NCBI GenBank assembly: GCA_963678705.1
Contig: OY783207.1
Location: 3,472,001-3,536,000, forward strand
DNA: 64,000 nucleotides
Direction of reading: 5' to 3'
DNA from: Panorpa germanica
Taxonomy: Eukaryota > Arthropoda > Insecta > Mecoptera > Panorpidae
Positions 51,401 through 61,159 of this stretch are shown here, in pieces. The notes under the pieces are model-generated. The model was not told the origin of the DNA. It worked only from the letters and a program-made list of their open reading frames with translations, and searched no databases. Position 1 is the stretch's first letter; every line of letters starts with the position of its first letter. The position numbers were made by a program, and so were the translations under genes.

Positions 51401-54400
51401 AGGCTTCAAAAAAATGAAACAAATAAAATATTCTCTCTCTTTTATAGACCCAAATATTAAAAAATTAATCTGTCATTTACTTACTTAGTTTCGATAAAGT
51501 GTTTCGATGTTAGAACTAAATAAAAGTCTAGCCTAGAGTAAAAGAGTCTTCAAGTTGGACTTCATAAACTAAACCAAAATAAATGCTTCAGCTGGCATAG
51601 ATTTCATTCGACTACGTGTAAATCTACGTTACTGTGAAATTATTAGGCCAGCGATGTCAATAGCGAGTGATTCACTCGGACACATCACTAAGTGAATGTT
51701 AAATATATATAAGTTGTCACGAACTTAGAATAAGTTACATTTTAAGTGACATACTCGTATTACGTCGGTATGGCCGACGCATAAGATGCCTAAAGTTGCA
51801 GCACGAATCTTGACAGCGGCCACCGAAGTTGCATACAATAAAAAGAAAACTACAAAACTACAAACCACAGGCATATTAAGACATTGTTGCTGATAGCCCG
51901 ACATATTAGTACGAGTTTGCAAGCATCTGTCCAATCCAAACCGCATGACATTTTGTTGGTTGAATTCGAAGAGCAAAAACTTCTACTTCATTTAGATATA
52001 CGCACATAGATAATATGCAAAAATGTTGCTTGATGTTTTAGCTGCATAAATAGCGGCTTGTTTTTGTCAAAATAAATATAATTTAGGTTCGTTACACACT
52101 GAGACTACAGATAAATAAGAGATGACGCTTTTTGTGACAAATGCTCCACGTAATATAGTAAAAAAACTATCATTTTTATATCACAATACATCCGTTTTAA
52201 CATAGGTCGGTTAAGGCTTCGTATGTTAAGAATGCTAACCGTCAAAATCTAATAATTTACTACCGCAAGAAGTATTGAGACTTTTTGTACGTATAAAGGA
52301 CATTAATAAATACATTTATTTAAATTTTGAAGATGGTCGCAAGAAAAGTGATCGTCTGTAATGAATGAAAGTCTTATACAAGTGACATTGTTTTTTCCAC
52401 CACCCACCAGTCTGTTGAAGCTACTGCATACGCTTATTTCCTTAATATTTATGTAGCACAATATATTTTGTACAATGATAAGCCCTCAATCAATTTAAAA
52501 AATAACTTCATAAAAATATTACATAGTTTTTTTTAAAGATGTAATTAATAATATATGGGTTTCTATGTAATAAAAATATGTAAATATACATGAGTTATAG
52601 AGATAGTAATTAAACGTATAAAAACAAGATTTGTGTGCAAGAGCAAAAAATACTATCTTATTAATTGCTTTGAGTAAAATAACATAATCGTAGACGTTGG
52701 GTATATCGGTTAACCGGGCATTGATAGAGAAGAACTTTAAAGATCCACGGGAGGAGTCAAGGTTAATTACATATAAATTATTCAAGACATTTTCTATTTA
52801 TCTGAGATTATATTTTTCTTAAAGTTATCGTAAATAAAAATAACAAATATTATTTAATTTAAAATAAAATAAATCATCTAACTTAGGGTGGCGACACAGT
52901 GAAGATGTGACTATCTTTCGAGTCATGGTGTGTACACAGGGTCTTTGAGGGAACAGTTGAGTTTTTTCAGTTTTCTAAGCTTTCAAGAAATCTGAAAAAA
53001 TTCTGGATTACTTCTTGAAGTGTCTACTACATGGTCCAGTTAAAAACCGTTGTTAAGAAAAATTCACAAATAGTGAAAAACGCGGAAAAAACGGAATATT
53101 GTTAAAAAATTCATAACTTTATAACAAACAAATATTAAAAAAAACGGTTGTAGCCTTTTTTATCTTAGATTATAAGCTTTCGGAAGAATGTAGTGTCTTT
53201 GGCGTGGGCTCTAAAAAGTTGAATTATTTGTGCACCTGAAAGTGAGAAATATTTTACCGATTCGGGCATGTCATAATAAACGGAACGGTGATTATTCGGC
53301 ACAAAATAAGTTTTTATTGATGAAAATACAAAAGTCATGAAATAATAATTAATATTAGTTAATAACAATTAGTGTCGAACGGTGTGCAACCGTTGAATTA
53401 TCACCCATCTTCAAAAACTTATTGTAGTAAAAAGATGTCTAAGAAATAATATATTAAATTACATAAAATATTTATTTTAACCATGAAAAAACTGTAAAAC
53501 GAGAAAAAGTGTATTATTAAAATTGGAAAATACTAAAGTCGTTTGTACACTGACGACTTGAGGTGTATACTCGCAGGATTAAGACGGCGTGGTTCTTTAA
53601 TGTGTGCAAACAAGAGGTCTGGAAATTGACGGAATTTTTTTTGTGATGTATGTCCTCAACTCCGATAATGTTTGTGCGGAAATAACGTACACATTTGACT
53701 TGATCGTTTACATTTAAAATCATATGATTTCGTTACTTGGCGCCTCACCAATATTCCGCAATCGATAGTGAAGTTGAAATAGACAACGCACATTGCACTG
53801 TCTCACTCGCACTTGAAATAGCTGGATCTTTTTGAGACACCCTACATAATTAATCAAATATTCAGATATTGTACCTATTCATCATTGTGCTAATATTTCA
53901 ACAATGTGTGTCAAATCGAATGAATAATATTTTTGGAATTGCCCTTCTCCTAATAATCATCAGAACTGCCTCTGACCCGTTACAAATTACTACTACATAG
54001 ATATTTGTACGTGAATATTTGTATAAGCGCTATTGTTAATTATGCAAACAGCCTTTTTGACATATAATTCCATAACCATCATATGGGCTTGTAACAGTAT
54101 TATTTCTATATAAATATCTTACCGTTCTCTATTTACTTATACAGTCAACTATACTATCTAAGAATATTTTTGAGCGCTACATGAGAATGCTTATGAAATA
54201 TTTATTACAATACCAAATACGATCCGAAATCTCTTCAGGCCTAACTGCATTTTACATTAAGTTACTATAGAAACAATATTTAAAGAGTTTTAAATACATA
54301 ATATCAATTTAAACGGTTTTTATTATTTAAGTAAACATCATTTAGAATATATTAATTTTTAAAAACATCATTTTAAATAAACCCAAGTCAACAATTATAC

Positions 54401-57400
54401 ACAATATATCCAATGACGTTTTATTAAAATAGACATTTTTTAAAATAAAAATATGCTTTTAAAGCGTAATAACTTTTTCTCTATTTCACAGAAAATTAAT
54501 ATTTAAAATCAAACGTAAAAATTAATAATTAAATAATGGTTTACTGATTCGAGGAGGATATTAAATATCATTTTAGTAGATTAATTAATCCTTTAACAGA
54601 AATAACTATTAACAAATAGAAATAGAATAAAATAAAACAAATTGTGAATAATTCTTGCTGTCCAGCTCGCAGTACCGCCTAGATGTAATGAGATATATAA
54701 TTATGGTGCTGCGCTGGATGCTGTGTGTCTAATCTACGATGTTTTTGTACAATAATAGGTTATTAATCAGATATCTAGCAAATCGCGGAAGCAGTTGCAC
54801 ATTCCACACACATTTTTTTTTATTTACCACTTTTATTATGTACATTAGCAAGTTCTTGTCTGCCAACAATAAGATAACATGGATGACAGCGCCTCTTCTG
54901 GCTAATACTCGTACTCATCTCTACTGATGATTACTTTTATATAATAAATAGATTCATAATGAATTTTAAATAACCCTGAATTGTTTTATAATTATAGTTA
55001 TTATTTGCTATAAAAAATTCACTTTTATCTTCAATAATTCAATAAAAAATATTATTAATAGTTAATAGGAAAATTATCATTATTACGATATTTTTATTAA
55101 AGAAATCTTAATTAAATCATGTATATATTATATTATATACATATATTATTATAACAAAATTTTAGCAAATTATTTCTGTAAAAGCAATGCTGCATATGGC
55201 AGATCGAGAGGAACATTAAAAAATAAAGGAGATCATACTCTAAAAATGTGTTAAAATCTATTATTAATTTAAAAAAAAATTTAATTGAAATTTGAATTGA
55301 ATTAATATGAATTTGACATTAATTATAATTTCTTAATTATTAAACTATTATATGCATTAAAAAATAATCTTAAAAAGTAATTTATTTTTAATTTCATAGT
55401 ATTCATATTCAATTTCGTATTACCGAGATATAAACTTTTTGGCGTACCTCGTTAAACGTTTGTTTCTAATGTACCGTACACATACGTGCGACTTAAACAT
55501 GCGGCATCCAACATTTGTTGTAAGAAGTTATACAATACGTCCACACTAGTGCGACATGCAACTTAATACGTCGGAAGCTTTACAACTTGCTAAAAAAAAA
55601 TTGTCAAAAAAGTAATCAAACGCAATTATTTAACAAGATCTCTGTTAACTCGTGATTAAAATAAAACCTAGAATTTAAAAAAAAGCATAAGTAAGAATTT
55701 TATTAGTGTCGCAAAGTCGCACTAGTCTGTACATCTGCATATTTAGTACACTCATGTGTAAATAATGTCAACTTATAAATGAAATGATATAAATGTTAGA
55801 TGTCGTATGTTTATGTCGCACCAATCTGTACCAAGCATAACTTTTACCCAACTACAATAGAATCTAGAACATCACAATTGTAGGCGAACCAAGAAGGTTA
55901 CAATTCTACAAGTTTTGTTGGCGGAGTGTTTACAATCGATTTATAATAATAATAATATGTCAGTTGTCAATTTGTCCCCAGGTGTCACTCTCTAAACACA
56001 TATTGTGATAGAGAACGCCTATGAAAAGCCCACGTGCAAAACACCTTAGGCCGCTCTAATTCAATCAAATACCCACACGATTAAGAACACAGTTTTCATC
56101 GCGGGAGTACTTGATGCTTGATGCAATAAATAAATCAAATAAAAAAATAAAAATGAATAATATCAGTTATGAGATCAATAAAATCGATTAGGTTAAAAGT
56201 TCAATACAATTTAGTAGATTCGTATACCAATTGGTTCATCTAAAAATTTCATTTGACTTTGATTTATTTCAGATGAAGAAGTAGAGTATTTAATATATTG
56301 ATTTTATTAAAGATATTTAAGAGATGGAGATGACCTTTATCATTAACCCGTACTTACTTATACGGTCCGCGTTCTAAAAACTGTTTTAATTACAAAATAA
56401 ATTACAGCAAATGGAAAATATTAAAAACATAAAAAACTTAATTAATTCCCTGTCTTAGTTACGAGTAATAGCCTGATGTTTTCATATCGGAGTACCATTC
56501 TTCATTTCTAGTTCATGCTATATATATATATATATATATATATGTTATAATTCTACTAATTAATCGACTTTATAAATAAAAAACGAATTGATAACGTTGC
56601 GAAAATTATACATATAAATGGCGCCACTATTCACAAATCCATCTGATTTTCAGATACTACCAACCTTCGAACGATATGTGTCAAAATTTCATTAGTTCAT
56701 GAACTACAGTTGTTTCAGTGAGGCTACATTTTTAATTTTGAAAACAATACAATACTTTTTAAAAAGAAAACATGTTATTCGGACTCGATATTTTTTCCCT
56801 TTAAAGAACAATGAAATTACGAATTTCAGATTTTTCAATTGTTTTGAAAATTATGAAAGTAGCGTTACTAAAACCACTGCAACTTGTAAATTAATAGCTG
56901 GAATGTCTTTAAATTTTGACACATATCGTTTGAAGGTTGGTACTATCTGAAAATAATATGAATTTTCCAACATATGTCATACTGCGAACTTATTGAGAGA
57001 TGTGATTATTTTTTTTTTAATATTTGTGTTCATCAACTTTTAAAAGTTATTAGCACTTAAATGGGTATTTAAAATAAAAAGATTGAATCAGTTTTGTTGA
57101 TAAAGTCAATAAGATTTTTCAGACTTTCCCTGATTTCAAATATTTCCCAGTACTCTTCAGGCATATTACAGCTCTGTCTGTGCGACGAGTATCTTAAGCA
57201 TCGAAGAATAATATACTTTATCGTTAGTGGGTTATTAGATTATTAATATAAAATGTGATATTGATATGAGGCTATCAAGTCTTCAGATTCGAATCCGAAA
57301 ATAATAAAGTAAACATAAGAAATTGATTTTCGTTATAACGGCTTTCCATAAGACAAGGCTGTTCATAAAATTTAAAGAATTCCTATTCCGTCTAATTTTT

Positions 57401-58059
57401 TTTGTAACTTTAAGGTCCCTTTTCTTAATGATCGAATCGATAATATTAGAAAAAACTGTGAGAATAAATGAACTGCAAAAGACATCGATTCCTTGACAAG
57501 GAAGACGCCATGGGATATCTCTTACAAGGTATCTATAGAGGCAACACTTATATAGATTCTATGAAACTTATAAGATAGGGATAGCTAACCTGTAGTATGC
57601 GTGAACAATTATCTGTATATATGAAAACTCGACTAGATATTTCGATTTTAGAAAACACGCGCATTCGATTGGAACACTGTCTCAAAATTTCAAGTCAATC
57701 GACCGACTACTTTTCGAGTTATGCGATCACAAAAATACGCAGGTTAAATTATAGTACACTTTTATAAAAAAAAGGTCTGCCATCTCTGATAAAGAATGTA
57801 GAGCACCTGATACTTAAAAAATAAACTTTAAGATGTAACTGAACCAGAACCTTACACAACATGTAACAAGATATATAATGTCTATAACAAAAAAAAGAAT
57901 ATCAGAAATATGCTATGTATATATATATATATATTAAACCCGAAAACATGGGGCAAGAACATGGGTACATGAGGTTGCAATGTATCAACTTACGTGCTCG
58001 TCCACAGAGTAACTGAGCTCGCCGTCGTCGTACAGAACAAACCAGCGCCGCTGCCATCT
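30492..58059 (-). CDS. osp: Outspread/MPRIP-type PH and coiled-coil scaffold (5' end incomplete)
   Basis: Relative of Drosophila outspread and vertebrate MPRIP (M-RIP), which tie myosin phosphatase and RhoA signalling to F-actin. Sixteen phase-consistent exons: 58059-57994, 47296-47108, 43801-43720, 41445-41278, 40459-40319, 38076-37868, 37791-37615, 37541-37239, 36551-36275, 36206-32879, 32802-32415, 32340-32069, 31988-31836, 31739-31637, 31024-30922, 30616-30492 (2027 residues). PH1 spans exons 1-2 ([40 protein letters not shown]). PH2 spans exons 8-9 ([42 protein letters not shown]). Between them is a Ser/Pro-rich linker. The 1109-codon exon 10 and exons 11-14 form long coiled coils ([27 protein letters not shown]). 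The last two exons ([12 protein letters not shown] end) fit by phase only. The true N-terminus lies in an exon not seen, perhaps beyond the window. The large 47.3-58.0 kb intron is normal for this gene. Confidence 0.9.
36552..37238 (-). other. Outspread intron between the two halves of PH2
   Basis: About 690 bp of AT-rich intron. 36840-37190 has a texture (ttgagctaaagagggcacc, tccgacagttttactccaat) typical of old dispersed repeats, but I cannot name a family. Confidence 0.35.
38383..38475. mobile_element. Possible short MITE with TTAG...CTAA ends
   Basis: ttaggctaagaccgcac on the left is loosely complementary to gtgcagccttggtctaa on the right, around an AT-rich centre. Short and imperfect, so tentative. 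Confidence 0.35.
38556..38935. mobile_element. MITE with TGCCGGTTTCACACC terminal inverted repeats
   Basis: 380 bp with ends ATGCCGGTTTCACACCAGA and, at the right, CTGGTGTGAAACCGGCAT. The similarity extends inward (gagagacag versus ctgtct). No coding capacity. Lies in an outspread intron. Confidence 0.75.
39509..40111 (+). mobile_element. GGGCTTGTGTCC-family MITE, copy 4
   Basis: Complete copy with both terminal repeats in the same orientation as copies 3 and 5. It lies 208 bp from the outspread exon at 40319-40459. Confidence 0.8.
40599..41239 (+). mobile_element. GGGCTTGTGTCC-family MITE, copy 5
   Basis: Complete but diverged at the ends (GGGCTAATGTCC left; GGACACAAGACC right). It lies 39 bases from the outspread exon at 41278-41445 and, with copy 4, brackets the exon at 40319-40459. 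Confidence 0.8.
42226..42457. mobile_element. MITE with CATAGAGATATAAGAATAGAG ends
   Basis: Left end catagagatataagaatag mirrors the right end ctatttttatacctctatg. Inside, gagataagtgccgagtgtc and gacactcggcagctatctc form a second inverted pair, so the whole 232 bp can fold on itself. Non-coding, in an outspread intron. Confidence 0.65.
43381..43590 (+). mobile_element. Mariner fragment with transposase N-terminus
   Basis: A terminal-repeat-like stretch (gtatcaaccttcacacgata) related to the arms at 56651-56949 is followed by an ATG at 43497 opening [10 protein letters not shown], the known start of mariner transposases. The frame soon diverges and stops at about 43586. No right end is recognised. 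Confidence 0.6.
44192..44545 (+). mobile_element. Harbinger-like fragment, copy B
   Basis: Same family as copies A and C. The ATG near 44280 opens MSSDEEDVI and [18 protein letters not shown]; a short deletion breaks the frame relative to copy C. In the outspread intron upstream (in gene sense) of exon 3. Confidence 0.6.
45491..45583 (+). CDS. Candidate small exon, unknown product, nested in outspread
   Basis: ATG at 45491 opens 31 codons beginning [20 protein letters not shown] and ending in FKK just before a donor-like GTATGT. A good acceptor (tttgttacag) at 46234 would add VNRL and a stop, making a 35-residue peptide. Composition looks coding (Lys/Glu/Asp, no stops) and the strand is opposite to the host gene. 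I do not recognise it, and chance is quite possible. Confidence 0.22.
46650..46990 (+). mobile_element. Purine-rich non-LTR retrotransposon fragment
   Basis: Plus-strand text ([15 protein letters not shown], then Glu/Lys/Arg-rich runs broken by stops) resembles the charged segment of hymenopteran LINE ORFs, as in 18213-18731 and 50156-50586. No 3' tail or target duplication seen. The 180-aa minus-strand ORF here is its antisense shadow. Confidence 0.5.
48176..48940 (+). mobile_element. Non-LTR retrotransposon 3' part: RNase H and zinc-knuckle tail
   Basis: One open frame from 48176 to the TAG at 48777-48779. It begins with the end of an RNase H domain ([20 protein letters not shown], containing the last conserved Asp) and ends with a Cys-His motif ([17 protein letters not shown]) typical of R1/I-type elements. 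The reverse transcriptase is missing, so this is a 5'-truncated copy. The frame is intact over 200 codons, suggesting moderate age. In the 10.7 kb outspread intron. Confidence 0.8.
49162..49343 (-). CDS. Candidate terminal exon, Cys-rich, unknown gene
   Basis: On the minus strand, an acceptor (gaattattgcag) precedes 59 open codons ending at TGA (49162-49164). Notable parts are [40 protein letters not shown] and a tail ending ADADAELKS. It needs an incoming one-base phase, which the neighbouring outspread exons (phase 0) do not offer, so it would be a nested gene or an old repeat. GC content is higher than its surroundings. I do not recognise the protein. Confidence 0.3.
50145..50597 (-). mobile_element. 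5'-truncated non-LTR retrotransposon, related to 18213-18731
   Basis: Shares the 3' end gtaaagccgaaaggcacac and a purine-rich body (minus strand). The 11-base repeat cggccctgtat at 50145-50155 and 50587-50597 is its target duplication. Plus-strand ORF 50257-50577 is a shadow. Confidence 0.75.
50598..56518. other. Long outspread intron sequence, mostly featureless
   Basis: About 6 kb without convincing exons. Fragments around 51080 and 55480-55580 share gtccacactagtg, so they belong to one dispersed repeat. ORFs of 60-88 codons here have no coding composition or splice context. 54300-55480 is extremely AT-rich. Confidence 0.4.
56519..56543. repeat. (TA)n microsatellite
   Basis: About 12 TA units in the outspread intron. 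A shorter (AT)n run occurs at about 57919-57934. Confidence 0.9.
56651..56949 (-). mobile_element. Mariner-derived MITE
   Basis: 39-bp terminal inverted repeats (56651-56689 and 56911-56949) differ at only two positions; they contain taccaaccttc and gatatgtgtcaaaattt. On the minus strand the interior still reads [10 protein letters not shown], the decayed start of a mariner transposase. TA dinucleotides sit at both ends. About 300 bp, non-autonomous. Confidence 0.75.
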
Positions 58060-58217
58060 CTGAAACAAAACATAAAACATTATTCATTTATCTGAAGTGG
58101 ACGTATCGACATACCGTCAATAAAAATAATCACTTTAACCGCAATTTTTCATTAACTTTTAGTGTAAAATATTAAACGTTTCTTGTGCAACGTATTTTAA
58201 ATTAAATACCTACATAC

Positions 58218-58253
58218 TTTCCAGTTTGATTGCAAATTGAATTTGCACAACAT
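58218..58253 (-). CDS. Possible alternative first exon of outspread
   Basis: ATG at 58253 opens 12 codons (MLCKFNLQSNWK) ending at a donor (TGGAAA/GTATGT) in phase 0, which fits the acceptor at 58059. It would place NWK directly before RWQRRW of PH1. That would lack the first strands of the PH domain, so the real N-terminal exon is more likely elsewhere. Confidence 0.2.
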
Positions 58254-58410
58254 GTCGATCTTGTAGACGATTGATTTCAACACCGATATTTTTGACGGTT
58301 ATTTGAAGGAGACTGCGATTCATTATTATTATTTTATGATCTTTTATCTGATCGAAATTTATTAGTAACTGATTTTTTAATGGGATGTAAGGTCATTCTT
58401 TTAAAATGTA

Positions 58411-58799
58411 TTTATTTGTTGATTGAAATTGATGTTAATTTTAATAGCAATTAAAAATTTGAATTGTAGTTTTAGCGCTACAGATGTCGGCCATATTTAT
58501 GATGTAACATGTCTGCACTCTTAAGAGTAGATCAGTTATTTTCTCAATGGATAAGAGTTCTGTGTTGAATATGCTATTTCTTTTACGCTGTGTTGCATAA
58601 AAGAGATAGCAACTTAGCGGACGTGACGCCACATGTTTTGGAATGTTCTATAACGTTCATTCCCTTTACTTTTTTAATTGTTAATATCTCTTAACATATA
58701 AGGAGTTATTATAAAATAAATGGACATTTGAAGTTCTAGTTTATCTATTAAAATTATGTAGTACAGTTTTATAGAAATTAATACATAGGACACAAGCAT
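58411..58799 (-). mobile_element. GGGCTTGTGTCC-family MITE, copy 6 (degraded)
   Basis: Runs from ttgttgattgaaattgatgt to ataggacacaagcat. It lacks the CTCATTTTTTAG end and about 200 bp of the interior. Confidence 0.7.
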
Positions 58800-58904
58800 A
58801 TTGGGTTGTAAACTTATTTTTAGGGGTCCATCTTTTAATTCTTTATTGAAATATTGGTTATTAAATATATACTAAACGTAATAATAATGAAATGTAAATG
58901 GATA

Positions 58905-58990
58905 AAATGTAAATAAAATGAAGTAAGAAGGGCGAAAAAAGGACCGTGGTCCTAAGAAGCCCGTGAAGTATTAATAAAAAAAAAATATAT
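58905..58990 (+). mobile_element. 3' tail of a non-LTR retrotransposon
   Basis: ggaccgtggtcctaagaagc and ccgtgaagtattaat followed by an A-run parallels the end of the element at 48176 (gtgcctaggaagcccgagaa). Only the last ~80 bases are present. Confidence 0.5.
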
Positions 58991-59045
58991 ACGAGTATAT
59001 ATATACTATTATATATACTATATTAACAAATTAAAAAAATGGAAT

Positions 59046-59165
59046 ATTAGCAGCGAAAAATGATATTTTCGTTGTGAAAAATGATCTTTTCGCCGCAAAA
59101 AATGAATTTTGTCGCCGTGAAAAATGATCCTTTCGGCGAAAAATATAATTTTCGCCGCCGAATAT
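59046..59165. repeat. GCGAAAAATGAT-type minisatellite
   Basis: Five or so imperfect units of a ~20-bp motif alternating gcgaaaaatgat and ttttcgccgc. Related units recur at 63735-63785. Confidence 0.65.
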
Positions 59166-60123
59166 TTTTTAAAAATATAATTTTTTTACTTTTTGATGAA
59201 ATAAATACTTAAAATTATTTTTAAGGTGGGTGCCTGAAAATTGCCAACTATATTATTAATTATCTCCGATTCTAAATGGTCAAAAATTCTAAAACTTTGA
59301 GATTTATTAATAATCGTTCTTATTAGCATATAAACAAACATTTTAAAAAACCTATAGATATTAATTTATATTAAATAAAGTATATTACAGACACACCATG
59401 TATACACACTAAGTACATTAAAAATAAAGCTAAAACAGTAGCTGGGAATGGCCCTTAAGTGATGGTAATACAGTAAATGTGGCACAATGACGTACTACAA
59501 ATAAATTTGCATTGAATAATTTGTAGTTTCCATTTCAGGCTTTGTACATTATAAACCTACGCTCTTTTTAGTACCTTCGTACACATTGCGTCTATTACAG
59601 TCTTCACTACAGTCTATTCCATTTAGAACCTCTAGCACCAAAATAAAACTGTTTTTATCCATTGATAATTGTGTGGGAATGTTAAAACGACTAACTGCAA
59701 ATAACAGTTAGATTTTTTGCCATATGTAAATTTCATTGTAAGGCGCTGAACTATAATAACAAATCACTAATATATTAATATCACAACCTCTGTAATTAAT
59801 AATACTAGCACATAATAATTAGTCTCGATCGACTCCTAATACAAGTAAAAACGTCGTGTGTGGGACGGAACTGGACGGGCAATGGGACTGTCCGATTTAA
59901 TTTGTTTATGACAAAAATGTGTTTAAAAGTTTTTTAATTATGGAGCCCGTGTTTAATGAAACACGATTAAGGTGGAGTTTATATGGATTTTTAATTTGAT
60001 GATATTAATTATAAATACCGAAGCAAATTGTTTTTGTTACGCATATTTAAAATTAATTATTTAAGCTGAAATTGTAAGCTTGATTCCGTTAAACACAAGC
60101 TTGAAATTACTTTATAGATTGAG

Positions 60124-60679
60124 AATGGGCTTGTGTCCTCATTTTTTAGTGGTCGATTTTTCAATTGTTGATTGAAATTGATGTTAATAAATGTGTATTG
60201 GCGTGTCTATTTCATTAAATATCTAAATGTTGACGGAGATATAGCAATTAAAAATTTGAATTGTAGTTTTAGCGTTAGAAATGGTCGGCCATATTTTTAT
60301 GACGTGAAATGCATTTTAACGTCAGTTATTTGTTGAGTAGGTCAGTGCTGTGGTAATGTTCTGTAGCTGTTGGTAGTCGAATAATCAAGTCAAATCAAAG
60401 AATAATAAGTTTTTATTTTATTTAATCCTGCTGAGGCAGACATAATATTGAAATTGATTGTTACTTGAAATAGCTGTAAATAATATTTGATATTTTGATA
60501 TATAAATACATATAGCAGAGATTTATGAGCTGTAAGGTTGGTAACCTTACACAAGGATTGTGATGTCACATGCACTTGGAATGTGTACAACGTTGAATCC
60601 CTTGAAGAGAGAATAATTGAAGAGACAAAATGACTTTTTTAATTGTTAACATATACGGAGTTATTAAAAAATAATTGAA
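60124..60679 (-). mobile_element. GGGCTTGTGTCC-family MITE, copy 7 (truncated)
   Basis: Starts with ATGGGCTTGTGTCCTCATTT and follows the family to aataattgaac, then stops about 45 bp short of Harbinger-like copy C. The distal terminal repeat is missing. Confidence 0.75.
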
Positions 60680-60726
60680 CTAATAATTGCAAAAATAAAA
60701 TAGTAATGAAAATGCAATGTAGATTA

Positions 60727-61155
60727 CATGCAAGCTGCAAATGAAGCCAGACGTATTCTATATCTCAGTTCTGTCCACGTAACGTCATACAAGCTGCAAA
60801 TAGGGTAATTTCTCTGAAGTTTACCATTGAGAAAGCACGTTTTGTCATTGGGAAAATGTCAAGTGATGAAGATGTGATTAGAGCATACGCTTTTATTAGA
60901 AGACGACGAATCAGACGTAGAATGTATTGGCTTCATCCATACATCGAAAAGAACATTAACCGCAGATTGTTTGTTGCTGCAAGAGAATTATCAGAGGATG
61001 ATTCAGTATTTCAATCAGTATACCGAATGACTGTTGTTCATAATATGAACAAAATTGGCGTCATTTTTAAAAGAATATTACGTCTATGCGTCGTGCAGTA
61101 CGCTAGAACTAAGACATGTTGCAGCACAGGCTGCATGACGGTTGCTTGCTTTGAT
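60727..61155 (+). mobile_element. Harbinger-like fragment, copy C, with intact 100-codon ORF
   Basis: The longest copy. The ORF at 60856-61158 reads [20 protein letters not shown], then [20 protein letters not shown] and [13 protein letters not shown], resembling the N-terminal part of HARBI1-type transposases. The DDE nuclease domain is absent, so it is non-autonomous. Confidence 0.6.
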
Positions 61156-61159
61156 TGAT

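Noticed and set aside
57265-57300. tRNA-like T-arm (gattcgaatcc)
   Set aside because: No acceptor, D or anticodon arm can be built around it.
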